A stretch of 64,000 nucleotides of DNA, taken from VRUE01 sp963837695 (GTDB lineage: Bacteria; Actinomycetota; Thermoleophilia; Solirubrobacterales; 70-9). Of the stretch, positions 9,233 to 17,345 are shown piece after piece. The position numbers were made by a program, and so were the translations under genes. The notes below the pieces were generated by a model. That model ran no database searches and was not told the origin of the DNA. It was given only the letters and a program-made list of their open reading frames with translations. The stretch covers positions 1,550,001 through 1,614,000 of the forward strand of contig CAWINZ010000005.1 of NCBI GenBank assembly GCA_963837695.1, in the 5' to 3' direction. Positions within the stretch are counted from its first letter, which is position 1; every line of letters starts with the position of its first letter.

Positions 9233-10288
9233 CTACATCCCGTAGGCGTCCGCCAACTCCGGGTCCTTCGCCGCAAGCAACTCGGCCAGCTCGACCATCA
9301 CCTTGCACTGCTTCCAGGTGGCGTCGTCCTGCATCTTGCCGTCGATCATGTGGACGCCGCGGCCGTCGGGGATCGCCTCGAGCACCTTCATGGCGAACTT
9401 GACCTCGTCCGGCGGCGGGCTGAAGACCTTCTTCGCGATCCCGATCTGCACGGGGTGCAGCGACCAGGCGCCGACGCAGCCGAGTAGGAAGGCGGCGCGA
9501 AACTGGGTCTCGCAGCCTGCTGTGTCCTTGATGTCGCCGAAGGGCCCGTAAAAGGGCAGGATGCCGGTCGAGGCGCAGGCATCGACCATGCGGGCGATCG
9601 AGTAGTGCCAGGGGTCCTGCTGGGCGGTGACGCGCTCGCCCTCCTCGGGGTTCTCCGGGTCGGCTGGGTCCTCCATCGAGCGGTAGCCGGGGTGGCCGCC
9701 GCCGACCCGGGTGGTCTTCATCCGCCGCGAGGCGGCGAGGTCGGCTGGGCCGAAGCTCATCCCCTGCATGCGCGGGCTGGCCGAGGCGATCTCCTCCAGG
9801 TTGACGACGCCCTGCGCGGTCTCGAGGATCGCGTGGATCAGGATCGGGCGGTCGAGCCCGGCCTTCGCCTCGAGCTGGGCGAGCAGGCGGTCGACGTAGT
9901 GGATGTCCCAGGCGCCCTCGACCTTGGGCACCATCACGACCTCGAGCTTGTTGCCGATCTCCCCGACCAGCGTGGTCAGGTCATCGAGCACCCAAGGGCT
10001 CTCCAGCGAGTTGACCCGCGTCCAGAGCGCCGTCTGGCCGAAGTCGGACTCCTTCGCGGCCTTGACCAGGCCGGCCCGCGCCGCCTCCTTGCGGTCGACC
10101 GGGATCGCGTCCTCGAGGTTGCCGAGCAGGATGTCGGTCTTCTGCGCGATGTCGGCCGCCTTGGCGACCATCTTCTCGTTCGAGAAGTCGAGGAAGTGGA
10201 TCATCCGCGACGGCTTGACGGGGATCTCAGTCAGCGGCTCGGGGGCGCCGATCGCCAGCGGCTGGAAGAAGTCTCTGGGGTTTCGCAA
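9233..10288 (-). CDS. mcl: Malyl-CoA/beta-methylmalyl-CoA lyase (HpcH/HpaI-CitE family)
   Basis: This 351-residue TIM-barrel lyase splits beta-methylmalyl-CoA to glyoxylate + propionyl-CoA and malyl-CoA to glyoxylate + acetyl-CoA. From the start (FFQPLAIGAPEP) to the end (MIDGKMQDDATWKQ) the wording matches the Chloroflexus-type Mcl that I recall, which is also about 350 residues. Catalytic and metal sites are visible in GNLEDAIPVDRKEAAR, HAILETAQGVVNLEEI and MSFGPADLAASR. This is step five of the ethylmalonyl-CoA pathway. The other four specific enzymes are also in the window (17346, 23241, 46456 and 49904) but not adjacent. It is convergent with pckG. Confidence 0.95.
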   Translation of the reverse strand: MRNPRDFFQPLAIGAPEPLTEIPVKPSRMIHFLDFSNEKMVAKAADIAQKTDILLGNLEDAIPVDRKEAARAGLVKAAKESDFGQTALWTRVNSLESPWVLDDLTTLVGEIGNKLEVVMVPKVEGAWDIHYVDRLLAQLEAKAGLDRPILIHAILETAQGVVNLEEIASASPRMQGMSFGPADLAASRRMKTTRVGGGHPGYRSMEDPADPENPEEGERVTAQQDPWHYSIARMVDACASTGILPFYGPFGDIKDTAGCETQFRAAFLLGCVGAWSLHPVQIGIAKKVFSPPPDEVKFAMKVLEAIPDGRGVHMIDGKMQDDATWKQCKVMVELAELLAAKDPELADAYGM

Positions 10289-10393
10289 GCTGCTCCTCGG
10301 GTCGTGGGTTCGGCTCGAAATCTATTCAAAGGCGTCATCGAATTGTTTGATTGTGCGCGCCACGCGCGCGCCGAGACCTCCTACGGTCGCGGC

Positions 10394-10747
10394 GTGGCGC
10401 GATCCGACTGCGCAAATGATTCGAGAGGCGCCTGCCTCACCGCCGAGACGACCGACCGGAACGGCTCTCGAGTCGTCGTCTGCCGGCGTGTATGGGAGGA
10501 GAAGGTCCTCGTCGCTCACCCCGAGATGGCGACTCATCTCGAGACCGCGCTGCGCTGCGTCTCAAAGCCAGATCACGTCGAACCCGATCCGGTCGTGGTT
10601 TCCAGGACGCGTTACTACGCTCGCAAGGTTGGACCCAGCAAATGGCTACTGGCGGTCGTAAGCTACGAGCAGAAGCCAGCACGGATCATCTCCGCATTCG
10701 CCAACCGAAAGGATCCGCCGAAATGGAACCGGCGAGCATCGAAATAG
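10394..10747 (+). CDS. Small toxin-like protein paired with DUF2283 protein
   Basis: About 117 residues if the GTG at 10394 is the start; no ATG is available, so the start is uncertain. The informative part begins near residue 30 and reads VLVAHPEMATHLETALRCVS, then PDHVEPDP, SRTRYYARK, WLLAVVSYEQ and FANRKDPPKW. This spacing (HP, HL, PD, DP, R..YY, W..VV, DP) also occurs in the C-terminal half of the protein at 44471-44920, and both genes are followed by an overlapping DUF2283 gene. I take it as a small RelE/BECR-like or DUF4258-like toxin candidate; the fold is inferred. It overlaps the DUF2283 gene by 25 bases. Confidence 0.6.
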   Translation: MARSDCANDSRGACLTAETTDRNGSRVVVCRRVWEEKVLVAHPEMATHLETALRCVSKPDHVEPDPVVVSRTRYYARKVGPSKWLLAVVSYEQKPARIISAFANRKDPPKWNRRASK

Positions 10748-11010
10748 GTCCGCTTTCTTTCGACTACGCGGACTATGACGCCGAGCACGATGTGCTCTAT
10801 CTGAGCGTGGGGGAGCCCGAGGAAGGTGTCGGAGAGGACACGCCGGAGGGCCATGTGATCCGTTATGCACCCGGGACCTCCAGGGTCGTCGGCCTGACGC
10901 TGCTGAATCCGCTCCGGATCTTGGAGCGCGACGGCAGGATCGCGGTGACCGTTCCCGAGACCGTGGAGAAGAGCGCAGCCGAACTTGGCCCGCTGGCAGC
11001 CGCCGCCTGA
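10723..11010 (+). CDS. DUF2283 family protein, probable antitoxin-like partner
   Basis: A 95-residue protein whose core is the DUF2283 pattern: FDYADYDAEHDVLYLSVG, then TPEGHVIRY, then VVGLTLLNPLRILERDG. DUF2283 proteins are small and beta-rich, have no established function and often sit beside small toxin-like genes. It begins with an ATG inside the last codons of the upstream gene, so the pair is coupled. It is clearly homologous to the protein at 44193-44474, which has the same DYD, YLSV/FLSV and TPEGH landmarks and the same kind of partner. Confidence 0.8.
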   Translation: MEPASIEIGPLSFDYADYDAEHDVLYLSVGEPEEGVGEDTPEGHVIRYAPGTSRVVGLTLLNPLRILERDGRIAVTVPETVEKSAAELGPLAAAA

Positions 11011-11046
11011 CGCAGGGTTTCGGCGCCCGCCGCCGTAATAGAGCGT

Positions 11047-11406
11047 ATGAGCGACGACGCGCGCGAAGGCGCCGAGGACTGGACGCTACCGCGGCGTGCC
11101 CGGCCGCCGCTGCTGGGCGAGCTGGTCGAGCGGATCGACGAGGCGCTGGCCACGGCGCGCGCCTCGGAGGCCGCCGTGATGACCGTCGGCGCCGCCGCTC
11201 TGGACGCCGCTGAGCAGGCCAGGCGGGCGGCGGAGCTTGCCCAGCGTGCGAGCGCCGCGATGAACGGAGGGTCGAGGGCGCCAGCCGTAGCCGCCGCGCC
11301 CGCGAACGGCACACCGGCCCGGGCGGGGGTGAGCGGGATGGAGAGCTTCAGCGCCCGCGCCGACCGCGTCGCCGAGCGCCTGCAGCGTCTGCAGCTCTCC
11401 GTCTGA
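11047..11406 (+). CDS. Hypothetical Ala-rich coiled-coil protein
   Basis: A 119-residue protein not matching any family I know. Residues about 20-70 are nearly all Ala, Glu, Arg and Leu (LVERIDEALATARASEAAVM, DAAEQARRAAELAQRASAAM), which suggests a coiled coil. A Pro/Ala/Gly linker follows, and a second helix (FSARADRVAERLQRLQLSV) ends the protein. No signal peptide or membrane segment is visible. It starts 36 bases after the DUF2283 gene and could be co-transcribed with it. The convergent CAP-domain gene ends 5 bases after it. Coding is likely from codon use, but the function is unknown. Confidence 0.6.
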   Translation: MSDDAREGAEDWTLPRRARPPLLGELVERIDEALATARASEAAVMTVGAAALDAAEQARRAAELAQRASAAMNGGSRAPAVAAAPANGTPARAGVSGMESFSARADRVAERLQRLQLSV

Positions 11407-11410
11407 GCAA

Positions 11411-11983
11411 CTACGATTGGGTACCGGTGGCGTCGCAGTGTGAGCCGAAGTGCTGCGCCCAGACGTGCGCTCCCGGGTGCCCTTCGAGATCCCCAACCCG
11501 CAGGCTGAGCCCGGTTTCTTCGAAGTCGCCGAGGATGTTGGCCCGGTGCTCGGGAGAGCGCAGCCAGGCGATCAGGATCGATCGCACCGAGCCGTAGCCG
11601 CCCGTTCCCCAGGCGAGGTTCTCGCCGAGCCGCCAGCAGCGGCTCGACATGTAGCCGGTTTCCTTCATCCAATAGGTGAACTCGCGGCCGCAGGCGTAGT
11701 GGCTGAAGCTGTCGCAGCCGAGCACATCGGCCGACTTGTCGCTGGCCGATTCGCTCAGCGCCGGGGTCTCGAGCAGTTCGTTCAGGCCACTCTGGCTGCG
11801 CGCGAAGTTGACCATGCAGCTCATCGTCTGCTGCTGGCTGGATGCGTCGGCGCGAGGGTCCCTCTGGCCGGGGCAGACCCGCGCCGGCGCGATCAGCGCG
11901 CCTCCAGCCGCCGCGGCCTCGCCGGTGGCCATCGCGGCCACCAGGCAGAGCGCCGCGAATATGAGTGGGAGCCTGCGCGCCAT
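11411..11983 (-). CDS. Secreted CAP-domain (SCP/PR1-like) protein
   Basis: A 190-residue exported protein: a signal peptide (LPLIFAALCLVAAMATGEAAA), then a CAP domain of about 145 residues. Landmarks are MVNFARSQSGLNEL at the first helix, SESASDKSADVLGCDSFSHY with the expected His, GENLAWGTGGYGSVRSILIA, and WLRSPEHRANILGDFEETGL, which is the classic W-x-x-SP-x-H-R-x-N-I/L motif. The last strand reads VWAQHFG. There are several Cys, probably in disulfides. Bacterial CAP proteins are extracellular with poorly known roles. The IS481 element is inserted 95 bases upstream of its start and may have replaced or moved its promoter. Confidence 0.92.
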   Translation of the reverse strand: MARRLPLIFAALCLVAAMATGEAAAAGGALIAPARVCPGQRDPRADASSQQQTMSCMVNFARSQSGLNELLETPALSESASDKSADVLGCDSFSHYACGREFTYWMKETGYMSSRCWRLGENLAWGTGGYGSVRSILIAWLRSPEHRANILGDFEETGLSLRVGDLEGHPGAHVWAQHFGSHCDATGTQS

Positions 11984-12062
11984 CGCTCCTCTTGTCGCCC
12001 GGTGGCGGGGCCAATCCTCGCCACCGGATCCAGGGCTGGACAGATGTATGAGGGTTCGATGC

Positions 12063-12077
12063 TAACCGCAGAGATCT
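12063..12077. repeat. Target-site duplication, left copy
   Basis: TAACCGCAGAGATCT stands directly before the left end of the IS481 element. The identical 15-mer follows its right end at 13357-13371. Confidence 0.93.
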
Positions 12078-12128
12078 TGTGATGTGCCGCGACATCGGAG
12101 ACAGATGTCGCGGGACATCGTAGACACC

Positions 12129-13286
12129 TCAGCTCCCTCCGATGGGCTGGTAGTCGCGGCTCGGATCGAGTGTCAGCCGGCGGATCAACTCGCCCGTTCG
12201 GGCGTCGAGGACGCGAATGTCACGATCAGCGACGAGCAGCTTGATCGGCTTGCCCTTGTGGGCGCGACCGAGCCCGATGTGGTGCAGCTTTGAGTCGTGG
12301 CGCAAGGTGACCGTCCCGCCAGCGTCTACCTTGTCGTGGCGGACGCGGAAGTGACCCTCCAGGCCCTCCTCGCAGGCCGGCCGTGCCTTGATTCGGGCGC
12401 TGTAGGCCTGTAGGGGCGTGCGCCCACCCAGTGCCCGGTGAGGACGAATCGCGTTGTAGTAGTGGCAGAAGGCATCGAGCTGTCCCTGCAGCCCTGAGAG
12501 CGTTTTCGCCGGGGTCTGCTTGCCCAGGTAGCGCTTCAAGGTCTGGTGCAGCCGCTCGACCTTGCCGCAGGTCTGGGGGTGGTAGGGGCGCGAGTTCTTG
12601 GCAACGACGCCCAGGCGCTCCATCTCCAGCTGCAAGAGCACCTTGCCGCCCCGGGGGGTCGCCGTGAACACGGCGCCGTTATCGCAAAGCAAGGAGGCCG
12701 GGACCCCGTGCAGGTCAATCGCAGAGCGAAAGGCGTCGACCACGTCGGCGGCTTTGGCGGTGGGATAGGCACGCGAGGCCAAAAACAGCCGCGAGTGATC
12801 GTCGATCATGTTGAGGATCTCCACGTCTCGGCCGCCGGCGAGGCGCCAGTGGGTGATGTCGGCCTGCCACATCTCGTTGGGCAGATCGGCTTCGAAGCGG
12901 ATCAGCGAGCAGCGCGGGCGCTTTTGCGGCTGCGGGACCACCAGGCCCTCACGGCGCAAGATCCGCCAGATCGTCGAGACGGAGGGGACGCGGTCAACCC
13001 CTTCCCGGGCAAGGTGGTGGGCGATCGTCTCCGCGCCGCCATCGTGTCCCTGCGAGAGCAGCTGCTCTCGCAGGGACACGACTGCCCGGACCACCTCCTC
13101 GGGCGTTTCGTTGGGACTGCGGCGCGGCGCCCTGGAGCGTGGCTCCAGGGCCTCATAGCCCCCTTCTCGATAGCGGGCGAGCAGCTTGTAGATCCAGCTG
13201 CGATGAACGCCGTGGGCCTTCGCCAGCTCTGAGACCGAGCGGCCTTCCAATAGATGCGCCTCGATCAGGTACCGCGCCTTTGCCAC
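12129..13286 (-). CDS. IS481-family DDE transposase
   Basis: A 385-residue transposase. Residues 1-90 form a helix-turn-helix region (MAKARYLIEAHLLEGRSVSE, GVHRSWIYKLLARYREGG). The rve integrase core follows, with Asp in WQADITHWRL, Asp in LLCDNGAVF, and Glu in the HPQTCGKVERLHQTLKRYL block, giving the DDE triad. The C-terminal part includes the usual NAIRPHRALGGRTP motif. It appears full length and uninterrupted. Its N-terminal region contains a perfect 38-bp DNA palindrome (13043-13080) and a second hairpin (13129-13151). Confidence 0.95.
   Translation of the reverse strand: MAKARYLIEAHLLEGRSVSELAKAHGVHRSWIYKLLARYREGGYEALEPRSRAPRRSPNETPEEVVRAVVSLREQLLSQGHDGGAETIAHHLAREGVDRVPSVSTIWRILRREGLVVPQPQKRPRCSLIRFEADLPNEMWQADITHWRLAGGRDVEILNMIDDHSRLFLASRAYPTAKAADVVDAFRSAIDLHGVPASLLCDNGAVFTATPRGGKVLLQLEMERLGVVAKNSRPYHPQTCGKVERLHQTLKRYLGKQTPAKTLSGLQGQLDAFCHYYNAIRPHRALGGRTPLQAYSARIKARPACEEGLEGHFRVRHDKVDAGGTVTLRHDSKLHHIGLGRAHKGKPIKLLVADRDIRVLDARTGELIRRLTLDPSRDYQPIGGS
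13043..13080. repeat. Perfect 38-bp palindrome inside the transposase gene
   Basis: CGTGTCCCTGCGAGAGCAG (13043-13061) is followed with no spacer by its exact reverse complement (13062-13080). Because it is a palindrome, both strands encode the same peptide, SLREQLLSQGHD, in open frames. A shorter hairpin with 10-bp arms and a 3-base loop (13129-13151) lies 48 bases further along. Confidence 0.9.
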
Positions 13287-13356
13287 AGGAGAGCTCCCTT
13301 CGTTGGGTGTCTCCTATGTCTCGACACAGGTGTCGCTTATGTGCTGACACCTGACA

Positions 13357-13371
13357 TAACCGCAGAGATCT
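13357..13371. repeat. Target-site duplication, right copy
   Basis: TAACCGCAGAGATCT, identical to 12063-12077, lies between the right end of the IS481 element and the stop codon of the Kelch-protein gene. Confidence 0.93.
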
Positions 13372-16300
13372 TTAGCCGCTTGATCGGAAGCCCGCTCCCG
13401 CAGCAGGCTTCCGCATTTTCATCGTCGAGCAGAGCGCGCTGCGATGCTGGCGGGTCGTCGATCCGCTGCTCCAAAAGTTCCTGCTCGAACTCGATTTGAA
13501 CGGATGACGTTGCGTAGTTGGGGCGCACTTGAGAACCAGCGTCTTGCTCTTGCTGTTCGCCGTCCCGCCGGTGGGAGCGAAGGTCACCTTTACGTTCACG
13601 CTCACCTTGCCGGTCGCCAAGAGCTTTTTCTTTGCCTTCGCCTTCGCTTTGACCAGCATCTTCACGGTACCCGCCGCAGTCAGGGTCTTTTTCTGCTTGA
13701 CGACGCCCTGACGGCTGAGAACCAAGGTGCCGGGGCCGGGGATGGTAACCGGCAGCTTGGCGGTGCCCAGCACCTTGTTCAGCTTCGGCGTGCCGAAGCT
13801 GAACAAGTTGGAGACGACCGGGGGTGGACCGGGCTGGCCAGGCGTAGTTGGCGTCACCGTGGGGCTGCCGGGGCTGCCGGGCGGCTTTGGCGCGGGTTCG
13901 CTGATGATCTCGAAGAGGTCCCAGGTGGCCGCGAACGGGGGAGCGGCGTTCGAGGTGCTGATGAGCCCCCCCGCCAGCGCCGAGGTGCCGCTGAGCCAGC
14001 TGCTCGGGACCGGCTCGGGCCCTCCGACCGTGATGCGCGGACCGGTGGCGCCCGCGGTAGTCACCGTGAAGCTTGGTTGCACCGTCTCCGCGGCGGGGTC
14101 GACGGTGAGGTAGAGGTCGACGGCGCTAGGCCCTGGGAGCGCCACGGGCGCCTTCGGCCAGGAGGTCGGTATTCCGTCGACCTCCTTCAGAAATTCGACG
14201 CCGCCGGCGCCGCCGTTGGCGGCTACCACGAGCTTGACATAGTTGTCTTGGTCCCCGGTGCCGATGAACATTCCCATCGACTGGTAGTCCTGCGGGGTGA
14301 TGCCTTTGAACGGGCCGAGGATGCGGGTGTGGACGGTGAAGGGGTCGGCCGGTGGCACTACGCCCAGCTGGAAGCCGTATTCCTGGGTGTTCTGCAATCC
14401 GAAGGCCTCGCCCTCTGAGACTTCGTCAACGGTGGCTACGCCGGCGGCGCCCCCGGCCGTCATCTTCGCGGGATCGAACAGCGATGCGTAGTTGCTGGTG
14501 CCGTTGGTCATGAGCCCGGTGAACCCCAGGTTCGCGAGCCCGCCGGGGCGTGGGGCGTTGTTGTCCCAGGTGAGGCGGACGGGCGTCGTGGTCGTCTTGC
14601 CGTTGTCCGGGTCGATGGCGAAGGGGTCGGAGGTGTCGGGAAGACCGTCGTTGTCGTCGTCGGGATCGTTGAGGTCGGAGATCTTGTCGCCGTCCCAGTC
14701 CGGAGGGACGTCGGCCGACGAGCAGGGGCTCGTGCCGTTGTCGATCTCGTCGGAGTTCGTGAAGCCGTCACCGTCCTCGTCCAGCGTCGGACTATCCACG
14801 CCAGAGCAGGTGCTGCCTCCCGAGCCGCCGTAATCGTCCGGCTCGAACACCGTGATGTTGCCGTTGCCGATGTCGGCAACCCATATCGTCCCCGGGAACA
14901 CGTCGTTGTCATCTTGAGCGACAGCGTCGAGGGGGGTGACGCCGACGTTCTGGAACAGCGGACCGCCTGCCACCAGCTGGGTGCCCGCAGAGTCCAGCTG
15001 GGCCCAGTAGATCTTGTTGTCGAAGCTGGCGCTGAGGATGTCGCCTTTCAGCGCACCGCCGAAGTTCGACGCGGTGTACTCGGTCAGCCCGTTCGTCGAG
15101 GTCGGGTAGTCGGTGATGTTGCCCCGCTCCGCTCCGGCGTCCCGCCATTCGCACTCAACGGGGTTGGCGACCGACACCGGCGACTGCGCCGGGCTGCTGA
15201 AGGTGTTTGCCATGTTTCCCCGGGTTGGGTTCGGGTGGCCGCCGTAACCGTTCTCCGTGACCAACTGGAGCGTGTCGACGTCAGTCGTTCCCGGCTCGTT
15301 GACTTCGTTCGCGCAGGTTCCGCCGGGGCCCTCGTTCACCGGCTTGTCGCCCCAGCCGGCGTTGGCCCCGTTGTCGATCGTGTAGAGCCGCCCACTTTCC
15401 GTGAGGAGCAGGTCGTAGGGATTGCGGAACCCGGGCTCGAACACCTGCACCGGGCCGCCCGGTACGAGCTCGGCTTGGTTATTGCCATTGTCCCCCCCGA
15501 AGGGGTCATTGGTGTCGTTGACGCCTGGCCGGGCGCTGTCGTCGAGGGTGGGCAGGGGGTAGGTGGTGTTGCCGATGGCGTCCAGATCGACGGACAGAAT
15601 GGCGGCCGAGAGGGCGTACTCGGGGAGGTTGGCGAAGTTGTTGGACGGCGCCCCCATGTTCGTGTTGCCGCCCTGCGCTACGTAGAGGGTGTTCGTTTCA
15701 GGGTCGAGCTGCAGCCCGTTGGTGGAGTGGTTCTCCTCAGACCGCGGGAGCCCCCGCACCAGGTCGACCTTTTGCCAGGAGCCGCCGTCCCAGGTCAACC
15801 TGCTGATGATCCCGGAGTTGGTGTCCAGCCCGGTCGTCGTGCCCGATTCGCCGCCGCCGATGCGCGGGTCGCTCGATCCGACGTAGATGACCGGATTGGC
15901 CGCCGTACCGACGACGAGCAGGCCCGTGACCTGGCGATCGGTTACGCTCGGGTTCGGCGTCCCGTCGTCGTCGTGGTTCGGGATCGACTGGATCGACGTG
16001 ATCGTTTCGGTGCTGGTAACGGCATAGCTGTCCTTGCCGTTCCGCGCCACGTCGTACACCTTGATCGCGCCGTCCTGCTGAGCTACGTACAACTTGCCGT
16101 CGGGGCCGAACTGAAGGGAGGTCGGCTGGCTTGACGTCTCCCCGGCGAGAGAGCTCTTCGAGAAGGCCGCGGCGCTGGCCGGCTCTAAATCAAGGACCTC
16201 GTGCACGGTCGATGACGAACCCCCGGCTTCCACCCCACCACCGACGACATGGATTCGGGTGCCGTCCAACACGGGGTAGATGCCATGCCGGGCAGTGGGC

Positions 16301-17202
16301 ATAGGCGAGCCGGCCCGCCAACTGTTGGTGACCGGGTTGTAGATGTCGACCCTGTTATAGACGTGGTCGGCCGTGGCGCCGGGCCCGTCGAGGGTCTCGC
16401 CGCCCATGACCCAGAATTCGCCGTTGGCGAGGACGGCGGTGCCCATGCCTCCCCGTGCTTGGGGGAGGGGCGCGAGGGTGGATCCGAGGTCGAGGCTCGA
16501 CACCCAGCTGTCGGTGGCGGGGTCGTAGATCTGCACGGTGTCGAATCCGTTGGCAACGACGTTGCCGTCACCGCTGCCGGGTCCACGCCCGCCGAAGACG
16601 TACATCCTCGCACCGTCCGACTCGGCGGCGGCGTGATTGCGGCCCTGGGGCATCGGGGCGATGGCGTGCCACGTGTCGGTCGCCGGGGTGTAACGGGCCG
16701 CCTGCGTGGTGGTCGCGGCCCCGACGATTCCACCGGCGACGTACACCTGGTTGCCGATCACCGCGGACGAGCTCGACCCGGCGGCGAAGGGCATCGGTGC
16801 GCCTTCGGTCCAGTTGTCGGTCGCGGGGTCGTAGATCTGGACCTTGCCTTCCGAGCCGCCGCCGAGACCGCCGAAGAGGTACAGCTTGCCGTCGACGACC
16901 TCGGCGGCATGATGGTTCCCCGGGAACGGTCGCGTTGCCAGGCCGCTGCTGGTCCAGGTTTCCGTCGCGATGTCGTAGGCGAAGGTCGCCGTGCTGCCCT
17001 CGCCGACGACGTAGAGCTTGCCGGCGATGAGGCCGCCTGCCACCTCGCCGAGAGCCACCGGCATGGGGGGCGCCGAGGCCCAGCTTGGGACGGCCGCATC
17101 GGCGGCACCGGTCAGGTTCAGTGACTGGATGCCGATCAGCGAGGCGAGCAGAGCGATGGCGAGCAGAGCCGTCGACGGGCATCGACGGCGGCAATGAGGC
17201 AT
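13372..17202 (-). CDS. Giant secreted Kelch / beta-propeller / calcium-repeat protein
   Basis: This 1276-residue exported protein starts at the ATG at 17202, which gives a signal peptide (STALLAIALLASLIGIQSLN); a GTG at 17241 is the alternative. Domains in order: five or six Kelch repeats (about 40-350; motifs LYLFGGLGGG, MYVFGGRGPG, EFWVMGGE); an NHL/glucose-dehydrogenase-like propeller (about 355-780; FEPGFRNPYDLLLTESGRLY); a thrombospondin-3-like calcium stretch (about 790-860; DEDGDGFTNSDE, DWDGDKISDLNDPDDDNDG); a LamG-like beta-sandwich; a Pro-rich linker; and an Ig-like end rich in Lys (PGPGTLVLSRQG, KAKAKAKKKLLATGKV). The last 50 residues after KTLVLK are Ser/Arg-rich and look out of character, perhaps after loss of the original stop. 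It is probably an adhesin or a cell-surface binding protein. The function is unknown. Confidence 0.8.
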   Translation of the reverse strand: MPHCRRRCPSTALLAIALLASLIGIQSLNLTGAADAAVPSWASAPPMPVALGEVAGGLIAGKLYVVGEGSTATFAYDIATETWTSSGLATRPFPGNHHAAEVVDGKLYLFGGLGGGSEGKVQIYDPATDNWTEGAPMPFAAGSSSSAVIGNQVYVAGGIVGAATTTQAARYTPATDTWHAIAPMPQGRNHAAAESDGARMYVFGGRGPGSGDGNVVANGFDTVQIYDPATDSWVSSLDLGSTLAPLPQARGGMGTAVLANGEFWVMGGETLDGPGATADHVYNRVDIYNPVTNSWRAGSPMPTARHGIYPVLDGTRIHVVGGGVEAGGSSSTVHEVLDLEPASAAAFSKSSLAGETSSQPTSLQFGPDGKLYVAQQDGAIKVYDVARNGKDSYAVTSTETITSIQSIPNHDDDGTPNPSVTDRQVTGLLVVGTAANPVIYVGSSDPRIGGGESGTTTGLDTNSGIISRLTWDGGSWQKVDLVRGLPRSEENHSTNGLQLDPETNTLYVAQGGNTNMGAPSNNFANLPEYALSAAILSVDLDAIGNTTYPLPTLDDSARPGVNDTNDPFGGDNGNNQAELVPGGPVQVFEPGFRNPYDLLLTESGRLYTIDNGANAGWGDKPVNEGPGGTCANEVNEPGTTDVDTLQLVTENGYGGHPNPTRGNMANTFSSPAQSPVSVANPVECEWRDAGAERGNITDYPTSTNGLTEYTASNFGGALKGDILSASFDNKIYWAQLDSAGTQLVAGGPLFQNVGVTPLDAVAQDDNDVFPGTIWVADIGNGNITVFEPDDYGGSGGSTCSGVDSPTLDEDGDGFTNSDEIDNGTSPCSSADVPPDWDGDKISDLNDPDDDNDGLPDTSDPFAIDPDNGKTTTTPVRLTWDNNAPRPGGLANLGFTGLMTNGTSNYASLFDPAKMTAGGAAGVATVDEVSEGEAFGLQNTQEYGFQLGVVPPADPFTVHTRILGPFKGITPQDYQSMGMFIGTGDQDNYVKLVVAANGGAGGVEFLKEVDGIPTSWPKAPVALPGPSAVDLYLTVDPAAETVQPSFTVTTAGATGPRITVGGPEPVPSSWLSGTSALAGGLISTSNAAPPFAATWDLFEIISEPAPKPPGSPGSPTVTPTTPGQPGPPPVVSNLFSFGTPKLNKVLGTAKLPVTIPGPGTLVLSRQGVVKQKKTLTAAGTVKMLVKAKAKAKKKLLATGKVSVNVKVTFAPTGGTANSKSKTLVLKCAPTTQRHPFKSSSSRNFWSSGSTTRQHRSALCSTMKMRKPAAGAGFRSSG
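13774..13807. repeat. 34-bp palindrome inside the Kelch-protein gene
   Basis: CTTGTTCAGCTTCGGC and its exact reverse complement are separated by two bases (13774-13789 and 13792-13807). The segment encodes LFSFGTPKLNK at the start of the last domain. A shorter inverted repeat (GGAAGCC / GGCTTCC, 13388-13394 and 13408-13414 approximately) lies within the last codons of the same gene and looks like a terminator stem that the reading frame runs through. Confidence 0.75.
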
Positions 17203-17345
17203 AAAGGAAAGCCGGCGCGATGCCGGGCCAGTCTCAGGCACACGCGAATTATGCGCGATCCCGTAAGGATGACGGCGTGCCGGGGCCCGCGGGCACCGCG
17301 CCGATATCCTTCGGCTGCCCGAGAACCCCGACCGGATCAGGAGCC

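Larger units (their letters stand above)
12078..13356 (-). mobile_element. Complete IS481-family insertion sequence (1279 bp)
   Basis: The element runs from TGTGATGTG on the left to CACCTGACA on the right, so it has the TGT...ACA ends of the IS481 family. The first and last 50 or so bases are imperfect inverted repeats (shared blocks: GACAT, GAGACA, TGTCG, GACAT, AGACACC). It is flanked by a perfect 15-bp target duplication, the upper end of the range known for this family. One full-length transposase gene fills it. An intact duplication and open transposase frame suggest a recent insertion. It landed between the CAP-domain gene and the end of the large Kelch gene, directly against the latter's stop codon, so it breaks no frame. 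Confidence 0.94.

Noticed and set aside
13440..13530. A tRNA-like segment (GTTCAAATC on the minus strand) near the end of the Kelch gene
   Set aside because: The T-arm would need a mismatch and no matching anticodon stem or acceptor stem could be built around it.
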